Shown one piece after another: positions 1-8,893 of a DNA stretch of 42,570 bases. The translations under genes and the position numbers were made by a program. Source of the DNA: Stentor coeruleus (taxonomy: Eukaryota; Ciliophora; Heterotrichea; Heterotrichida; Stentoridae); assembly GCA_001970955.1 (NCBI GenBank), contig MPUH01000632.1:1-42570 (forward strand). Reading direction: 5' to 3'. Below the pieces are notes generated by a model. That model was not told the origin of the DNA and searched no databases. It worked only from the letters and a program-made list of their open reading frames with translations. Position 1 is the first letter of the stretch. Every line of letters begins with the position of its first letter.

Positions 1-48
1 CTAAAATACTCATCAATCCTAAAAGATCACATTCTTTCTCTAACATAA

Positions 49-480
49 AAGTGGATAACCTTAGGTGACGATATAAAATATCGTGATTTAATAATAATCA
101 CCTTACAAGGTTTCCATTCAGTCTTTAAAATAAACGAAAACGTTCCAGTTACAACAAACCAAGACACTTTTCACTGGTTCTCAACAGAAGAGCGCCAAAG
201 GAATAATTTTCCTATTTCAACTTTAAACATGACTTCAACAAATTTCAAACAAGTACCAAAACGTCGTAATAGTGTTAATATTGAATCTAATGGACCTTTA
301 GAACCAATGAGATCTTTTTTTGAACCGAAATATTTCCAAGAAAGAATGACTAGAAAAATGAGAGAAAGTGGAGATTTCGTCACTTGGATTTATGATAAAA
401 ACGTATCTATGTACCAAAACTCATTCGCTAATAAAATCAATAATTGCCCTGCTCAAGTTGCTAAACCTCCAAATTCATAA
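49..480 (+). CDS. 3' part of an unknown protein gene
   Basis: The frame is open from 49 to the TAA at 478-480. The first in-frame ATG is at 229, but about 60 stop-free codons lie upstream of it. In DNA this AT-rich that argues coding starts earlier, perhaps outside the window or before an unrecognised intron; an in-frame TAA at 46-48 blocks simple extension. The part after 229 contains PKRRNSVNIESNGPLEPM and then FFEPKYFQERMTRKMRESGDF. It is polar, with no signal peptide or membrane segment. I recognise no family. The coding call rests on open frame and codon content only, and the start is unresolved. Confidence 0.45.
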   Translation, partial: KWITLGDDIKYRDLIIITLQGFHSVFKINENVPVTTNQDTFHWFSTEERQRNNFPISTLNMTSTNFKQVPKRRNSVNIESNGPLEPMRSFFEPKYFQERMTRKMRESGDFVTWIYDKNVSMYQNSFANKINNCPAQVAKPPNS

Positions 481-574
481 ACTATTATACGTGTACTTCC
501 TATAAAAAATCTTAATAGATAATTACATTTTTTAGTTTATAATTTATGTCTTGCTTTTTCCCTCAATGTCCTTT

Positions 575-606
575 TACCACAAGCGGATTCTACCACAAGC
601 GGATTC
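575..606 (+). repeat. 16-bp exact tandem duplication
   Basis: TACCACAAGCGGATTC occurs at 575-590 and again directly at 591-606. Its length is not a multiple of three, so it shifts the reading frame. It is the first of five period-16 duplications in the first 2.5 kb. Confidence 0.95.
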
Positions 607-868
607 ATTTGATCTTTTATTGCACAAAACATATGAATCAACATGAATTGACTATTGAAAATCATAAAGCATATCAGTATTTATCTAAATCTCAAGCCTT
701 AGCAGAATTTTTTTCAAATGGCACTGCGGTCATTAAAAACTGCGGAGTTTAAAAAACTGATAATGCTATAAAAAAACTCACATTGCACTGTACGAGCTCA
801 CTTGGTGTTATTAAAAACTTTGAAGCAAGATTTACACAAATGATTTTGACTGAAGATTTAGGTGTTGA

Positions 869-900
869 TGATTTTGCTGAAGATTGATTTTGCTGAAGAT
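869..900 (+). repeat. 16-bp exact tandem duplication
   Basis: TGATTTTGCTGAAGAT occurs at 869-884 and directly again at 885-900. The second copy brings a TGA into the frame that ends GDDFAED-like; with one copy this frame would run on to a TAA near 930. Confidence 0.95.
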
Positions 901-1162
901 AAAACTCTTATTATTATTATAAAGAACTTATAAGTGAAATGCAGATAAATTTTCATAAGGTATATAGTTTAATAGCAGAGTGGAAAGTTGGATTAAAAGG
1001 AAATACTAGATGTGAAGAAAGAACAATAAACTTATCAAGTGTTGTTAAAAAAGAGACTGTTTGTAAAGATAATTTACATAGTGCAAGAGGAAAATATAGG
1101 GTGTTTTGGATTGGGGAGAATAATGAGAAAAATGAACTTGATCAAGGCCAACAAATGACAAT

Positions 1163-1197
1163 TAACAAAGATATTGGGTAACAAAGATATTGGGTAA
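1163..1197 (+). repeat. 16-bp exact tandem duplication
   Basis: TAACAAAGATATTGGG occurs at 1163-1178 and 1179-1194, and the period continues for three more bases (TAA). It ends the ORF that started at 939. Confidence 0.95.
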
Positions 1198-1309
1198 TGC
1201 TTTATAGTAAAGATTCTATTATAGCTACAATAGACGTTGCTGAAAAGACTATCAAGTTTCTGCAAAATAAAAGTTACAAAAAAACTTATAGTTTGTTGTT
1301 AGAAGAAAA

Positions 1310-2725
1310 TTAATAAAAAACATCTTTAATAAAAAACATCTTTAGATGCTGTTTACGTATATAAAATAAGTTTTCTATAGTATCTATGATAAAATTCCTC
1401 TCAGTGCAAATATGAAGAATGCTTACAAAGAATAGTGATGGGTTGATATTTTCAGCAGTTTTAATTTTAATATTATTAAGTTCTAACTGATCATCTGATG
1501 CTATTTCAATATATTCTTGGATTTTTTTCTTCAATTGTTTTAAACTTATAATAGCCTCAAAGCTTTCATCTTCTAATAAATTATCATTAGAATCATTTAA
1601 AATCTCGGGTTTAATAAAAAATTCATTCCTATCTCCAAATGAGTCTTCAGCAGATGCAAAATCAGTAAAAGGTTTAGTGAACTGATTATAAAAATTATCT
1701 TTAGAAAATTCTGAGTCGATTTCAATTTCCTTAGACTTATTATTCCATTTTTCTAAAGCATATTTTGATATCTGATTTTCTCCAATAATTATTTCTTCTT
1801 TAATATTATCATCAGAAATTTGGCATTTTATCTCATTAGCATTCCTTTTTTTAGATGAAAAGCATGTTTTTTTCCCATAATTTTTCTTTTTCTTTTTATG
1901 ATTTTTTTTTGTGTAATTATAATCACTAAGCATATCAATTTCCTCTAAATTATCAGAAATTTTTGAATTTTCAAATATAACTTCAGACTTCTCATTATCT
2001 GAGACAGGAAGATTTTCCAATAAATCAGGAAAATCACCCATCGCATCTTCAGGCTCTTGGTCAAAAACTTGATCATTAAACATTTGCAATTGTTCATTTT
2101 CATTAAAAATTTTCAATGAATCAAGTTCATAATCATCAAAGTTTAAAAACCCTCCAATAAATACATTACATGGTAATCTAGAAGATGATAAATTATAAGA
2201 TATGTTTTCTAGGATTTCATAAATCATAAGAATGTTTAAATTGCTATCAACAGTTAGTTCATTAAGAAAAGATAATGTTTTATTTTGTTGGCTACATTTA
2301 TTGGCCATTGAATGAAAAAATGATACATTAGGAACAATATTAGCGTTTATATCTTGAATTATTTCAGACTCACAACCTACAAGGGTTTTAGTAAAAGTTT
2401 TATATGCTTTGACAACTTGTACTGTATTTTCAGGTAATGGGATATTGAGTTTTAGTCCTGACATCAATATCATAAGACATCAATATCATTGATCTACACA
2501 TAAAGAATATATTTTCCCAACAGCTTCAATAGCTTGACTGTATTTTGCCCAAAAACTAAAAAGATTTAAATCAATATTATTACCGCTAAGTAAAGTATCG
2601 ATTTCATCAATTATCCTATTCTCAAACGCATTGTTTTTATTAGCCTTATTCTTATTCAATAACTCAATAGCTGTTTCTATCTTTTTTTCCGTATCAGAAA
2701 TGTTTTGATTTTCCTTCATCAACAT
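1310..2725 (-). CDS. Condensin subunit CAP-H (kleisin), split by two in-frame TGA
   Basis: Two open stretches in the same frame, 2725-2489 and 2473-1310, are separated by TGA TAT TGA TGT CTT (2488-2474). The N-terminal part reads NKANKNNAFENRIIDEID and, near its end, VGKIYSLCVD, like the conserved CAP-H/Barren N-terminus (NKINAKNAF, KIYAVRVD). The second part has NDQVFDQEPEDAMGDFPD, matching the family's NDQVFD...GDFPD region. Near the C-terminus, SLFFVSILHICTERNF then IRKQ matches the kleisin winged helix. CAP-H closes the SMC2/SMC4 ring of condensin I. At about 470 residues it is shorter than the roughly 700 of animals. From memory, spacing across the break equals the family spacing (VD to GL), so frame and length are kept. 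It may be one gene with sense or read-through UGA, a pseudogene, or an assembly fault at the nearby period-16 duplication. Stop TAA is at 1310-1312. Confidence 0.82.
1311..1342 (+). repeat. 16-bp exact tandem duplication
   Basis: TAATAAAAAACATCTT occurs at 1311-1326 and 1327-1342. It covers the last codons and stop of the CAP-H gene on the minus strand and the TAA of the plus-strand remnant. Confidence 0.95.
2460..2489 (-). repeat. 14-bp direct repeat with 16-bp period inside CAP-H
   Basis: GACATCAATATCAT occurs at 2460-2473 and 2476-2489, separated by AA. On the minus strand this is where the two in-frame TGA codons lie (2486-2488 and 2480-2482). Confidence 0.9.
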
Positions 2726-2760
2726 TATAATCCTAAAATCCCCCTCTTGTTATATATAAA

Positions 2761-4647
2761 ATGATAAAAGCTCTTTTTACTAAATGTAAAGACCAATCTA
2801 AAGGTACATGTTATCTATGCTCATCATCAGATAATATCTACCTCTCATCCTGTGGACATTTTCTATGCACACCCTGCCAATCAGCATCAAATATTTGTTG
2901 TCCTCAAAATATCCCAATGAAATTTTATAGCATTTCTATCACAAAATCTTTCTACAACTTTTTCCAAATCCCATGTTATTTATGTAAAATCAACCCTTCT
3001 CAGCTTATAGATATGATTAATTGCCTAAGTTTTTGTTCAAAATGTTCAATAGAAACTCAAGACACAATTTGGATATCTTCATATTACAATTTAGAACAAC
3101 TTTTTTCTAAACTTTTTCATGAACATAGGAAAAAAATCCCCCCAGAAATACGATTGAATTTATTATTGAAAAAATCCCAGTCTATGGATTGTTTACTTAA
3201 AGCATGTAGAGAATTAATTGAAATTGGTGGAGTTAGGTGTTTAGAAAATTTTAGAGAAAAAGCTAGATTTGTCGATTTGAGGAATTTTCAAACTTTTTCG
3301 CATTGCAAAAATGAGAATTGTAGTAGTTTAGATGATGAAAGTGTTGTTATGGTTTTGCAAGATGTGTTAAAAAATATTGTGAAAAATATGCCGAGTGAGT
3401 TTTTGAATAAAAGTTTGTTGAGGATTAAAAGTGTTGATGATATAAATGTTTTGGTTATTTTAGGGAGGAAAGTTATAGAGAAAGAAAAAGGGTATATCCG
3501 ATGCTGTGTATGTTTGGAAAAACTTAACTTTGGATCAAGAGCGCCAATTGAACTTGACTGTAAACATACTCTATGTTTTAATTGTCATATGGTAGAACAT
3601 GTTCTCACATGCCCAATCGATTTATCCGACATTTTCTCTAGTTGTGCATACATCCCTTCAAACTATTCATTACCTTTATGCCACAAAATTCACCCAATAT
3701 CCTTAGAAACTTTAATCTACAAACTACCATGTGGCCATATCTCCTGTCAAAATTGCACAAAATTCAACACATGTTTTTCTTGTTTTTGTCCTTTCAACCC
3801 ATTTGCATTCAAACCAGATAAAAATCTCATCAAAATCTTATCTTTCTGCCAATTAATATGTGAACTTCATAATACCAAAGCTAATTTTTTCAATATCGAA
3901 ACCTGTGAAATATTTTGTTTTAATTGTGAAAAAAAACCAGATACTCCTTTTGAGCTTCATAGAATTATGTCGATTCTTAACTCAAGATTCCTTGAAGAAA
4001 TCAAAAAAGAAAAAGCTAAAACTGTTGTAAATCTTAATAATATACTAAAACAATGTGAATATTATAATGTTTTAAGTTGTCAAGATAAATATAAACTTGT
4101 AAAAACCCTTATAGCAATAAACTCATCTGATACATATAATTCATTTACAGTAATAGAGGAAATAAGATTTAATGAATATTTTCCATGCAATATAAAATCT
4201 CATAAAAAGTTGAAGATAATAAAAAACGACCCTATTTCTGTGATGATAAGTTCTCATAAAAATCAAATTCTGGCAGGGATAATTTTGTATGGAAGATATA
4301 ATCAGAAAGATAGAGAGGATGAATTAAAAGAATGTAAGTTTTATGTGAGTAAGATAAGTATAAAAGATCAAAATGGGATTGTTGTTGTTGAAGAAAATGG
4401 TCTTGGAATATATGGTAAGATTATTAATAAGATATTGTTTAGAAGAAATATGATACTTTCAGTAAATATAGAATATGAGATGAATATTTATGTTACGGAT
4501 GGATTTTATTATCATGGTAGGCCATATGGTCGTAATATGGATACTAGTATTAAGGTTGGGAATTCAAAACATGAAGGAAGATGTGCGTGTGATTTTAATA
4601 ATGCTATTGGAGGAGTTTTGCTAGGATTTATAATACATATAATCTAG
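2761..4647 (+). CDS. Multi-RING/B-box protein with PHR-like C-terminus
   Basis: A 628-residue protein rich in paired cysteines. The first RING-like cluster begins CYLCSSSDNIYLSSCGHF near residue 17, with CYLC/CSKC pairs after it. A second RING is CCVCLEKLNFG...CKHTLCFNC near residue 245. A third is LPCGHISCQNC near residue 325, followed by a B-box-like CELH...CFNCEKK...H. The last 170 residues are beta-rich (ILAGIILYGRY, YEMNIYVTDGFYYHGRPYG) and resemble the PHR domain of MYCBP2/highwire-type E3 ligases; this part is the less certain. Inference: a ubiquitin ligase or scaffold acting in the cytosol or cortex. It is divergent from the CAP-H gene, 35 bp start to start. Stop TAG. Confidence 0.75.
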   Translation: MIKALFTKCKDQSKGTCYLCSSSDNIYLSSCGHFLCTPCQSASNICCPQNIPMKFYSISITKSFYNFFQIPCYLCKINPSQLIDMINCLSFCSKCSIETQDTIWISSYYNLEQLFSKLFHEHRKKIPPEIRLNLLLKKSQSMDCLLKACRELIEIGGVRCLENFREKARFVDLRNFQTFSHCKNENCSSLDDESVVMVLQDVLKNIVKNMPSEFLNKSLLRIKSVDDINVLVILGRKVIEKEKGYIRCCVCLEKLNFGSRAPIELDCKHTLCFNCHMVEHVLTCPIDLSDIFSSCAYIPSNYSLPLCHKIHPISLETLIYKLPCGHISCQNCTKFNTCFSCFCPFNPFAFKPDKNLIKILSFCQLICELHNTKANFFNIETCEIFCFNCEKKPDTPFELHRIMSILNSRFLEEIKKEKAKTVVNLNNILKQCEYYNVLSCQDKYKLVKTLIAINSSDTYNSFTVIEEIRFNEYFPCNIKSHKKLKIIKNDPISVMISSHKNQILAGIILYGRYNQKDREDELKECKFYVSKISIKDQNGIVVVEENGLGIYGKIINKILFRRNMILSVNIEYEMNIYVTDGFYYHGRPYGRNMDTSIKVGNSKHEGRCACDFNNAIGGVLLGFIIHII

Positions 4648-4679
4648 GCTTATTAGATAAGATTTTTTTTGTAATAATC

Positions 4680-4943
4680 ATGTCGAGATTTAGACCATCA
4701 GGAGGGCCGGGTCTTCAGGATTTTCTGTTTAGAAGCCAAGTTAAAGAATTGTATCGTAAGCTTGTAAAAACAGCATACAAAATACCAGATTTACAAACCA
4801 GAACAGAAACAATGAGCTTTTACAAAGGAGAGTTTAAAAAACTTACAGATCCGAAAGAAAGCAAAACTCAGTTTAGCTATTTGAGAAACTCTGTTGGATC
4901 TCTTGCAGAAATGCTGAATCGTTCTGGGGTCTCAAAATTTTAA
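4680..4943 (+). CDS. LYR-motif protein (LYRM2-like)
   Basis: An 87-residue basic protein with the LYR signature QVKELYRKLVKTAYKIPD near residue 20 and a conserved downstream Phe (EFKK). LYR proteins bind the mitochondrial acyl carrier protein and help assemble respiratory complexes and Fe-S proteins. Length and order (GLQDFLFRSQV, LYR, then a region ending in TDP) are closest to LYRM2, a complex I assembly factor. There is no long presequence, but the Arg-rich start MSRFRPSGG could serve. It begins 32 bp after the previous stop, on the same strand. Stop TAA. The family is clear; the LYRM2 assignment is probable only. Confidence 0.8.
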   Translation: MSRFRPSGGPGLQDFLFRSQVKELYRKLVKTAYKIPDLQTRTETMSFYKGEFKKLTDPKESKTQFSYLRNSVGSLAEMLNRSGVSKF

Positions 4944-5395
4944 CTAAGCAATCAGACAAAATTGAATACAATTGTATATCATTACAAATAAAACTTCTCA
5001 TTAGTTTAGTTGAAAATTACGATATTTAAGCTTTTATCTTCAGGAATTATTAGTTATTATATGCTGTTTTTTGTATTTACAATTGTAAATTTATCATAAA
5101 TAGTAATCGATTTAGTTCTGTTCATAATAAATTTACTTTATATATATATATTTTTTTATGATAGTTTTCTAATCTAAGAAGATTAGTTAATAGTATAATT
5201 TTCTATAAATTTTTTAAAAGAATGAGAATTTGGAGGGAATATTTTCTAAGCAATTTTTTATATGCGAAATGTTTGCTTGTAATTTTAGTTAATAGGAAAA
5301 TTTGTGTTTATTGATGATATTAAGTGATAATACTATTTGGTATTTTATTAGATGGAAATTGATAAATACATTTTTAGTCTTGCCGCCATATTTAA
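4944..5395. other. Intergenic, about 450 bp
   Basis: Very AT-rich spacer between two same-strand genes with short TA runs near 5140-5160. I see no ORF, RNA gene or clear signal. Confidence 0.6.
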
Positions 5396-6304
5396 ATGAA
5401 CTTTGGAGAGTCCTCAGCAGACCGCTATGAGAAAATCGAAAAAATCGGTACCGGAACCTATGGCGTTGTCTACAAAGCAAAAGACAAGATCCGCAACGAT
5501 TTCTGTGCATTAAAAAAAATCCTCCTTGACGTTGAACCTGAAGGCATACCATCTACAGCAATCAGAGAAATATGTATCCTAAGAGAATTACAGAACCCAA
5601 ACATCGTTGATCTGCGTGATGTTGTAGCAAGTGATGACAAGCTTTTCTTAGTATTTGAATTTGTCGATCAAGACTTAAAGCAATTTCTTGACTCGATACC
5701 CAAAGATCAACTTGTAGACCCAAGAATAATCAAAAGTTTACTTTATCAACTAGTCCAAGCTGTAGCTTATTTACACTCTAAAAGGATTCTTCATAGAGAT
5801 TTAAAGCCTCAGAATATCCTTATAACAAAGAATGGATGTGTGAAATTAGCTGATTTCGGCCTTGCAAGAACTTATCAGATACCATTAAGACCTTATACAC
5901 ATGAAGTTGTAACATTATGGTATAGAGCTCCTGAGATTTTATTAGGTACACTTGAATACTCTTCTGCTCTTGATATATGGTCAATTGGGACTATTTTCTT
6001 AGAATTATTGACAAAATCTCCTTTTTTTGTAGGAGATTCAGAGATAGATCAGCTTTATAAGATTTTTAGAATACTTGGAACACCTAATGAAAAAGTTTGG
6101 CCTGGAGTTTCGAAACTTAGGGATTATAAAAAAACATTTCCTAATTGGTCGGCTAGAAATTTGTCGGGTAATGTTCGTGGTTTGGACCTTGCAGGTATAG
6201 ATTTATTACAAAGAATGCTGACTTATGATCCTAATGTGAGGATTACTGCGAAAGAAGCTTTAGCGCATCAGTATTTTAATGATGTTCGAGTCCCGGCATG
6301 GTAG
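5396..6304 (+). CDS. Cyclin-dependent kinase, CDK1/CDK2 type
   Basis: A complete 302-residue Ser/Thr kinase with no intron. The Gly-rich loop GTGTYG (18-23) carries the Thr/Tyr pair that Wee1/Myt1-type kinases phosphorylate in CDK1. Catalytic Lys is K40. The cyclin-binding helix is PSTAIRE (52-58), as in metazoan CDK2/CDK3; CDK1 usually has PSTAIRE too. The catalytic loop HRDLKPQN starts at 133, DFG is 153-155, the T-loop Thr is T168 in [14 protein letters not shown], and APE is 178-180. All catalytic residues are present, so it should be an active cell-cycle CDK that needs a cyclin and a CDK-activating kinase. Stop TAG, placed at the expected family length. Ciliates often have several such CDKs, so a specific name is not given. 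Confidence 0.95.
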   Translation: MNFGESSADRYEKIEKIGTGTYGVVYKAKDKIRNDFCALKKILLDVEPEGIPSTAIREICILRELQNPNIVDLRDVVASDDKLFLVFEFVDQDLKQFLDSIPKDQLVDPRIIKSLLYQLVQAVAYLHSKRILHRDLKPQNILITKNGCVKLADFGLARTYQIPLRPYTHEVVTLWYRAPEILLGTLEYSSALDIWSIGTIFLELLTKSPFFVGDSEIDQLYKIFRILGTPNEKVWPGVSKLRDYKKTFPNWSARNLSGNVRGLDLAGIDLLQRMLTYDPNVRITAKEALAHQYFNDVRVPAW

Positions 6305-6790
6305 TTAATTATTAAAATGTGTGTTTGTGGTATTTTTGAGGATTTTTTTAGGTTTTAGTTTTATGATTTAGGTTTGAGAAGGAGGTTGTATTGATAATTG
6401 ATTGATTTTAATTTTTAAGGGAATGAAAGTTATTGTTGGATTATTGAATAAATAGTGTAGGTTGGAATGCTTTATGGTATTTTGTATTAGAATATATTTT
6501 TATGAAGTGAGTTTGAAATCATATAAAGATCTTTGGAAAATTATGAATATAAATGTATGATGTATTTGTGATGGTTTAATAAAATTTGTATTAACAGCAT
6601 AGAATATTAAGTTGTGCTTTTTGTATTATTAAGGTAGGAATTTCTTAGGATATTATTTTGAAATAACATTTTGTTTAACTTTAGTATAAGCTTTACTTTA
6701 CTTTATATCATATAATTCTATTCATAAAATATAATTTATTCTTATCTCAATAAACATTTAAAAGCTATTCCTATAATATTCACTTGTAAA
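6305..6790. other. Intergenic, about 490 bp
   Basis: AT-rich spacer. The plus strand is T/G-rich just after the kinase and becomes A/T-rich before the next gene. No ORF or RNA gene seen. Confidence 0.6.
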
Positions 6791-7513
6791 ATGGATACAG
6801 TTCGTCTATGTTTTTGCAAGGTTACAAGCAGTAAATTACTATTAATTGTGAAAGTCTCAGTGTTTTTTGAATATTTCAAAGCAGTTATAGCTATAATGCT
6901 TGCAGTTTACAAAGGTTTAGAATCTTCATTCAGTTTGTTTTTTTTCCACTTTTTGTTGTGTAAAATATATACAGTATTTATTATATTTATTCCACTGTGT
7001 TACAATGCTATAGCTTATATAGCCAGTACAGAAGAAGAAGGTTCAAATTCAATAAGAATAGGCAGTTATTACAAGGCAAAAAAAATCACTTTTATTATGT
7101 GGTTTTCAGAAGTAATAGCTATAACAATTTGGTTGTCAATATTTAATATGCCAATAAAAGATTCTATTGCAATCTCTTTATTTAACTTTTTTGGTATTAT
7201 TATTGAATTTGTCTTCCTGAAAGCTGTAAGTTTATTCTATTTTAAAAGCATAAATCCACAATCGAGTAATGAACCTAATACAGGAGCATGTGTAGTTGTG
7301 ACACAATCTGATATTCATCATGAATCTCAACAAAGCAACCACTTCCAAGCATCAGAAATTATAGAAAAACTTGGGATTGAAGATGGAATAACTCCTACAT
7401 ACCCACAGGAAGCTAAGCCAAGTAAATTATATGATTTTACTGTGATTAAATTCGCTTCTATAAAAAATTCTGTCACACAAGAAAGTGAAGAGCCAGAAAG
7501 TGATAAAAAATAG
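6791..7513 (+). CDS. Unknown four-helix membrane protein
   Basis: A 240-residue protein. About four hydrophobic segments lie in the first 165 residues (around 17-40, 48-75, 100-120 and 128-152), followed by a hydrophilic tail with Gln/Ser/Glu-rich sequence ending EESEEPESDKK-like. No cleavable signal peptide is obvious. It has the general size of small ciliate four-pass membrane proteins, but I recognise no motif and propose no function. Stop TAG. Confidence 0.65.
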   Translation: MDTVRLCFCKVTSSKLLLIVKVSVFFEYFKAVIAIMLAVYKGLESSFSLFFFHFLLCKIYTVFIIFIPLCYNAIAYIASTEEEGSNSIRIGSYYKAKKITFIMWFSEVIAITIWLSIFNMPIKDSIAISLFNFFGIIIEFVFLKAVSLFYFKSINPQSSNEPNTGACVVVTQSDIHHESQQSNHFQASEIIEKLGIEDGITPTYPQEAKPSKLYDFTVIKFASIKNSVTQESEEPESDKK

Positions 7514-8303
7514 AAAGAGATTTGGATGATAATGTTATAAATAATTTTTGGTAAGCTATAGGGTTTTTGTTATGGTTAAAAAAAAAGATAGATTTTTTTG
7601 CGGCAGGTGGGTTTTGAATACAATAAAGATAATTATCTCTGTTGATAAAATTTCAATATATATTTACTATATCTTAACCAAACTACAAATGGCATAACTA
7701 TCTCATAAACCACAAATTTACTTTACTAAAACAACCATACCATATATTTTTCTCCCTAGCCTATTCCAACCATACACCCCGATTAAATAAAATTCACAAC
7801 AAAATTCTAATATAATAATCCAAACCTTTTAACTTATATTTTATCTAAATTCTCATACAATAATTCTGCAAAATTATAAAAATAGCCAAAACCCAGTTAA
7901 CTTTAAAAAAGCATTCTCTCAAGCATAAGTTCTAAATTTTTTACCCTCCAANCAACCATACCATATATTTTTCTCCCTAGCCTATTCTAACCATACACCC
8001 CGATTAAACAAAATTCACAACACAATTCTAATATAATAATCCAAACCTTTTAACTTATATTTTATCTAAATTCTCATACAATAATTCTGCAAAATTATAA
8101 AAATAGCTAAAACCCAGTTAACTTTAAAAAAGCATTCTCTCAAGCATAAGTTCTAAATTTTTTACCCTCCAACTTTAGTTTTTCTTCTAAAGCACTTATC
8201 CCTAACTTAAATTTCTAATAAAAATGCAGCAAAAGGCTCCAGGCAAAAAANACTTTAGTTTTTCTTCTAAAGCACTTATCCCTAACTTAAATTTCTAATA
8301 AAA
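7514..8303. other. Intergenic with two unmerged contig overlaps
   Basis: The spacer upstream of centrin contains N at 7952 and N at 8251. Sequence 7732-7951 recurs at about 7953-8172, and 8172-8250 recurs at 8252-8330. The true spacer is therefore probably about 300 bp shorter. The 8224-8250 stretch is a duplicate of the centrin start and should not be called as a second gene. Confidence 0.85.
7732..8172 (+). repeat. 220-bp direct repeat across an N
   Basis: Copies 7732-7951 and 7953-8172 flank the N at 7952. They differ at about four positions (for example TATTCCAACC versus TATTCTAACC, and ATTAAATAAA versus ATTAAACAAA). That fits two alleles or haplotypes left side by side at a contig join. 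Confidence 0.9.
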
Positions 8304-8330
8304 ATGCAGCAAAAGGCTCCAGGCAAAAAA
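8172..8330 (+). repeat. 79-bp direct repeat across an N at centrin start
   Basis: 8172-8250 and 8252-8330 are identical as far as I can read, with N at 8251. The repeat includes the first codons of centrin, so only the second copy continues into the gene. Confidence 0.92.
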
Positions 8331-8813
8331 GCAAACCAAAAACGAAGTCATTTTCGTCAAGAACTCACCGAACAACAAAAACAAGAAGTTAAAGAAGCTT
8401 TTGATCTTTTTGACACTGATGGTTCCGGGGTTATCGAAGCTAAAGAGCTCAAAGTAGCATTGCGGGCTTTAGGCTTTGAGCCTCAAAAAGACGAAATTAA
8501 ACGTCTAATAAACGAAGTTGGTGGCACAGGTGGTGAAAGAGATGCAACAGGGACAATCGACTTCAAAGAGTTTCTCGAAATCATGACCTTGAAAATGAGT
8601 GAAAAAGACAATCCAGAAGAAATCCAAAAAGCCTTTAATCTTTTTGATATAGACAATAAAGGGGTAATCACATATGAAAACCTCAAAGAAATCGCTGCTG
8701 AACTAAAAGAAAGCATAAGCGAAGATGAACTAAGAGAAATGATCTACGAAGCATGCAAAGATCATTATGGTTCAGTGACCAAAGAACAATTTCAAGAGAT
8801 TTTAAATAGGTAA
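8304..8813 (+). CDS. Centrin
   Basis: A 169-residue EF-hand protein with a basic N-terminal tail of about 20 residues, as centrins have. EF-hand 1 ([12 protein letters not shown]) is canonical. EF-hand 2 carries a Gly-rich insertion ([18 protein letters not shown]) and departs from the consensus. EF-hand 3 ([12 protein letters not shown]) is near canonical, and EF-hand 4 ([13 protein letters not shown]) has lost key acidic residues. Centrins act at basal bodies and, in heterotrichs, in Ca2+-driven contractile myonemes; family membership is seen here, but the myoneme role is inferred. The start is taken from the second, complete copy after the N at 8251. Stop TAA. Confidence 0.93.
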   Translation: MQQKAPGKKANQKRSHFRQELTEQQKQEVKEAFDLFDTDGSGVIEAKELKVALRALGFEPQKDEIKRLINEVGGTGGERDATGTIDFKEFLEIMTLKMSEKDNPEEIQKAFNLFDIDNKGVITYENLKEIAAELKESISEDELREMIYEACKDHYGSVTKEQFQEILNR

Positions 8814-8893
8814 AAATCTAATTTATTAGTAACTGATAATAAGTTATTCCATTTTTTTTATCAGCAGAAGTGATTAGACTATTATCATATAGG

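Larger units (their letters stand above)
546..1312 (+). pseudogene. Damaged coding region with 16-bp duplications
   Basis: Several ORF fragments follow one another on the plus strand: 546-752, its in-frame continuation after a TAA to about 887, 939-1181, and an open stretch from about 1185 to the TAA at 1310-1312. The first has a Cys/His-rich start (SCFFPQC, then IHLIFYCTKHMNQHE) that faintly recalls a B-box, followed by helical sequence. Three exact 16-bp tandem duplications (575-606, 869-900, 1163-1194) shift the frame between fragments. Deleting one copy of each does not by my reading give one long ORF, because TAA codons remain at about 750 and 932. A decayed gene fits best; a badly assembled gene is the alternative. 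No function can be assigned. Confidence 0.35.

Noticed and set aside
51..64. GTGGATAACCTTAG as an intron of the first gene
   Set aside because: It is 14 nt and starts GTG, unlike the 15-nt GTA introns elsewhere.
4099..4114. GTAAAAACCCTTATAG in the RING gene as a 16-nt intron
   Set aside because: The reading frame is open through it, and removing 16 nt would break the frame.
8224..8250. A second centrin start upstream
   Set aside because: It is the truncated copy of an overlap across the N at 8251.
8483..8716. Minus-strand ORF opposite centrin
   Set aside because: It is an antisense shadow of a conserved gene.
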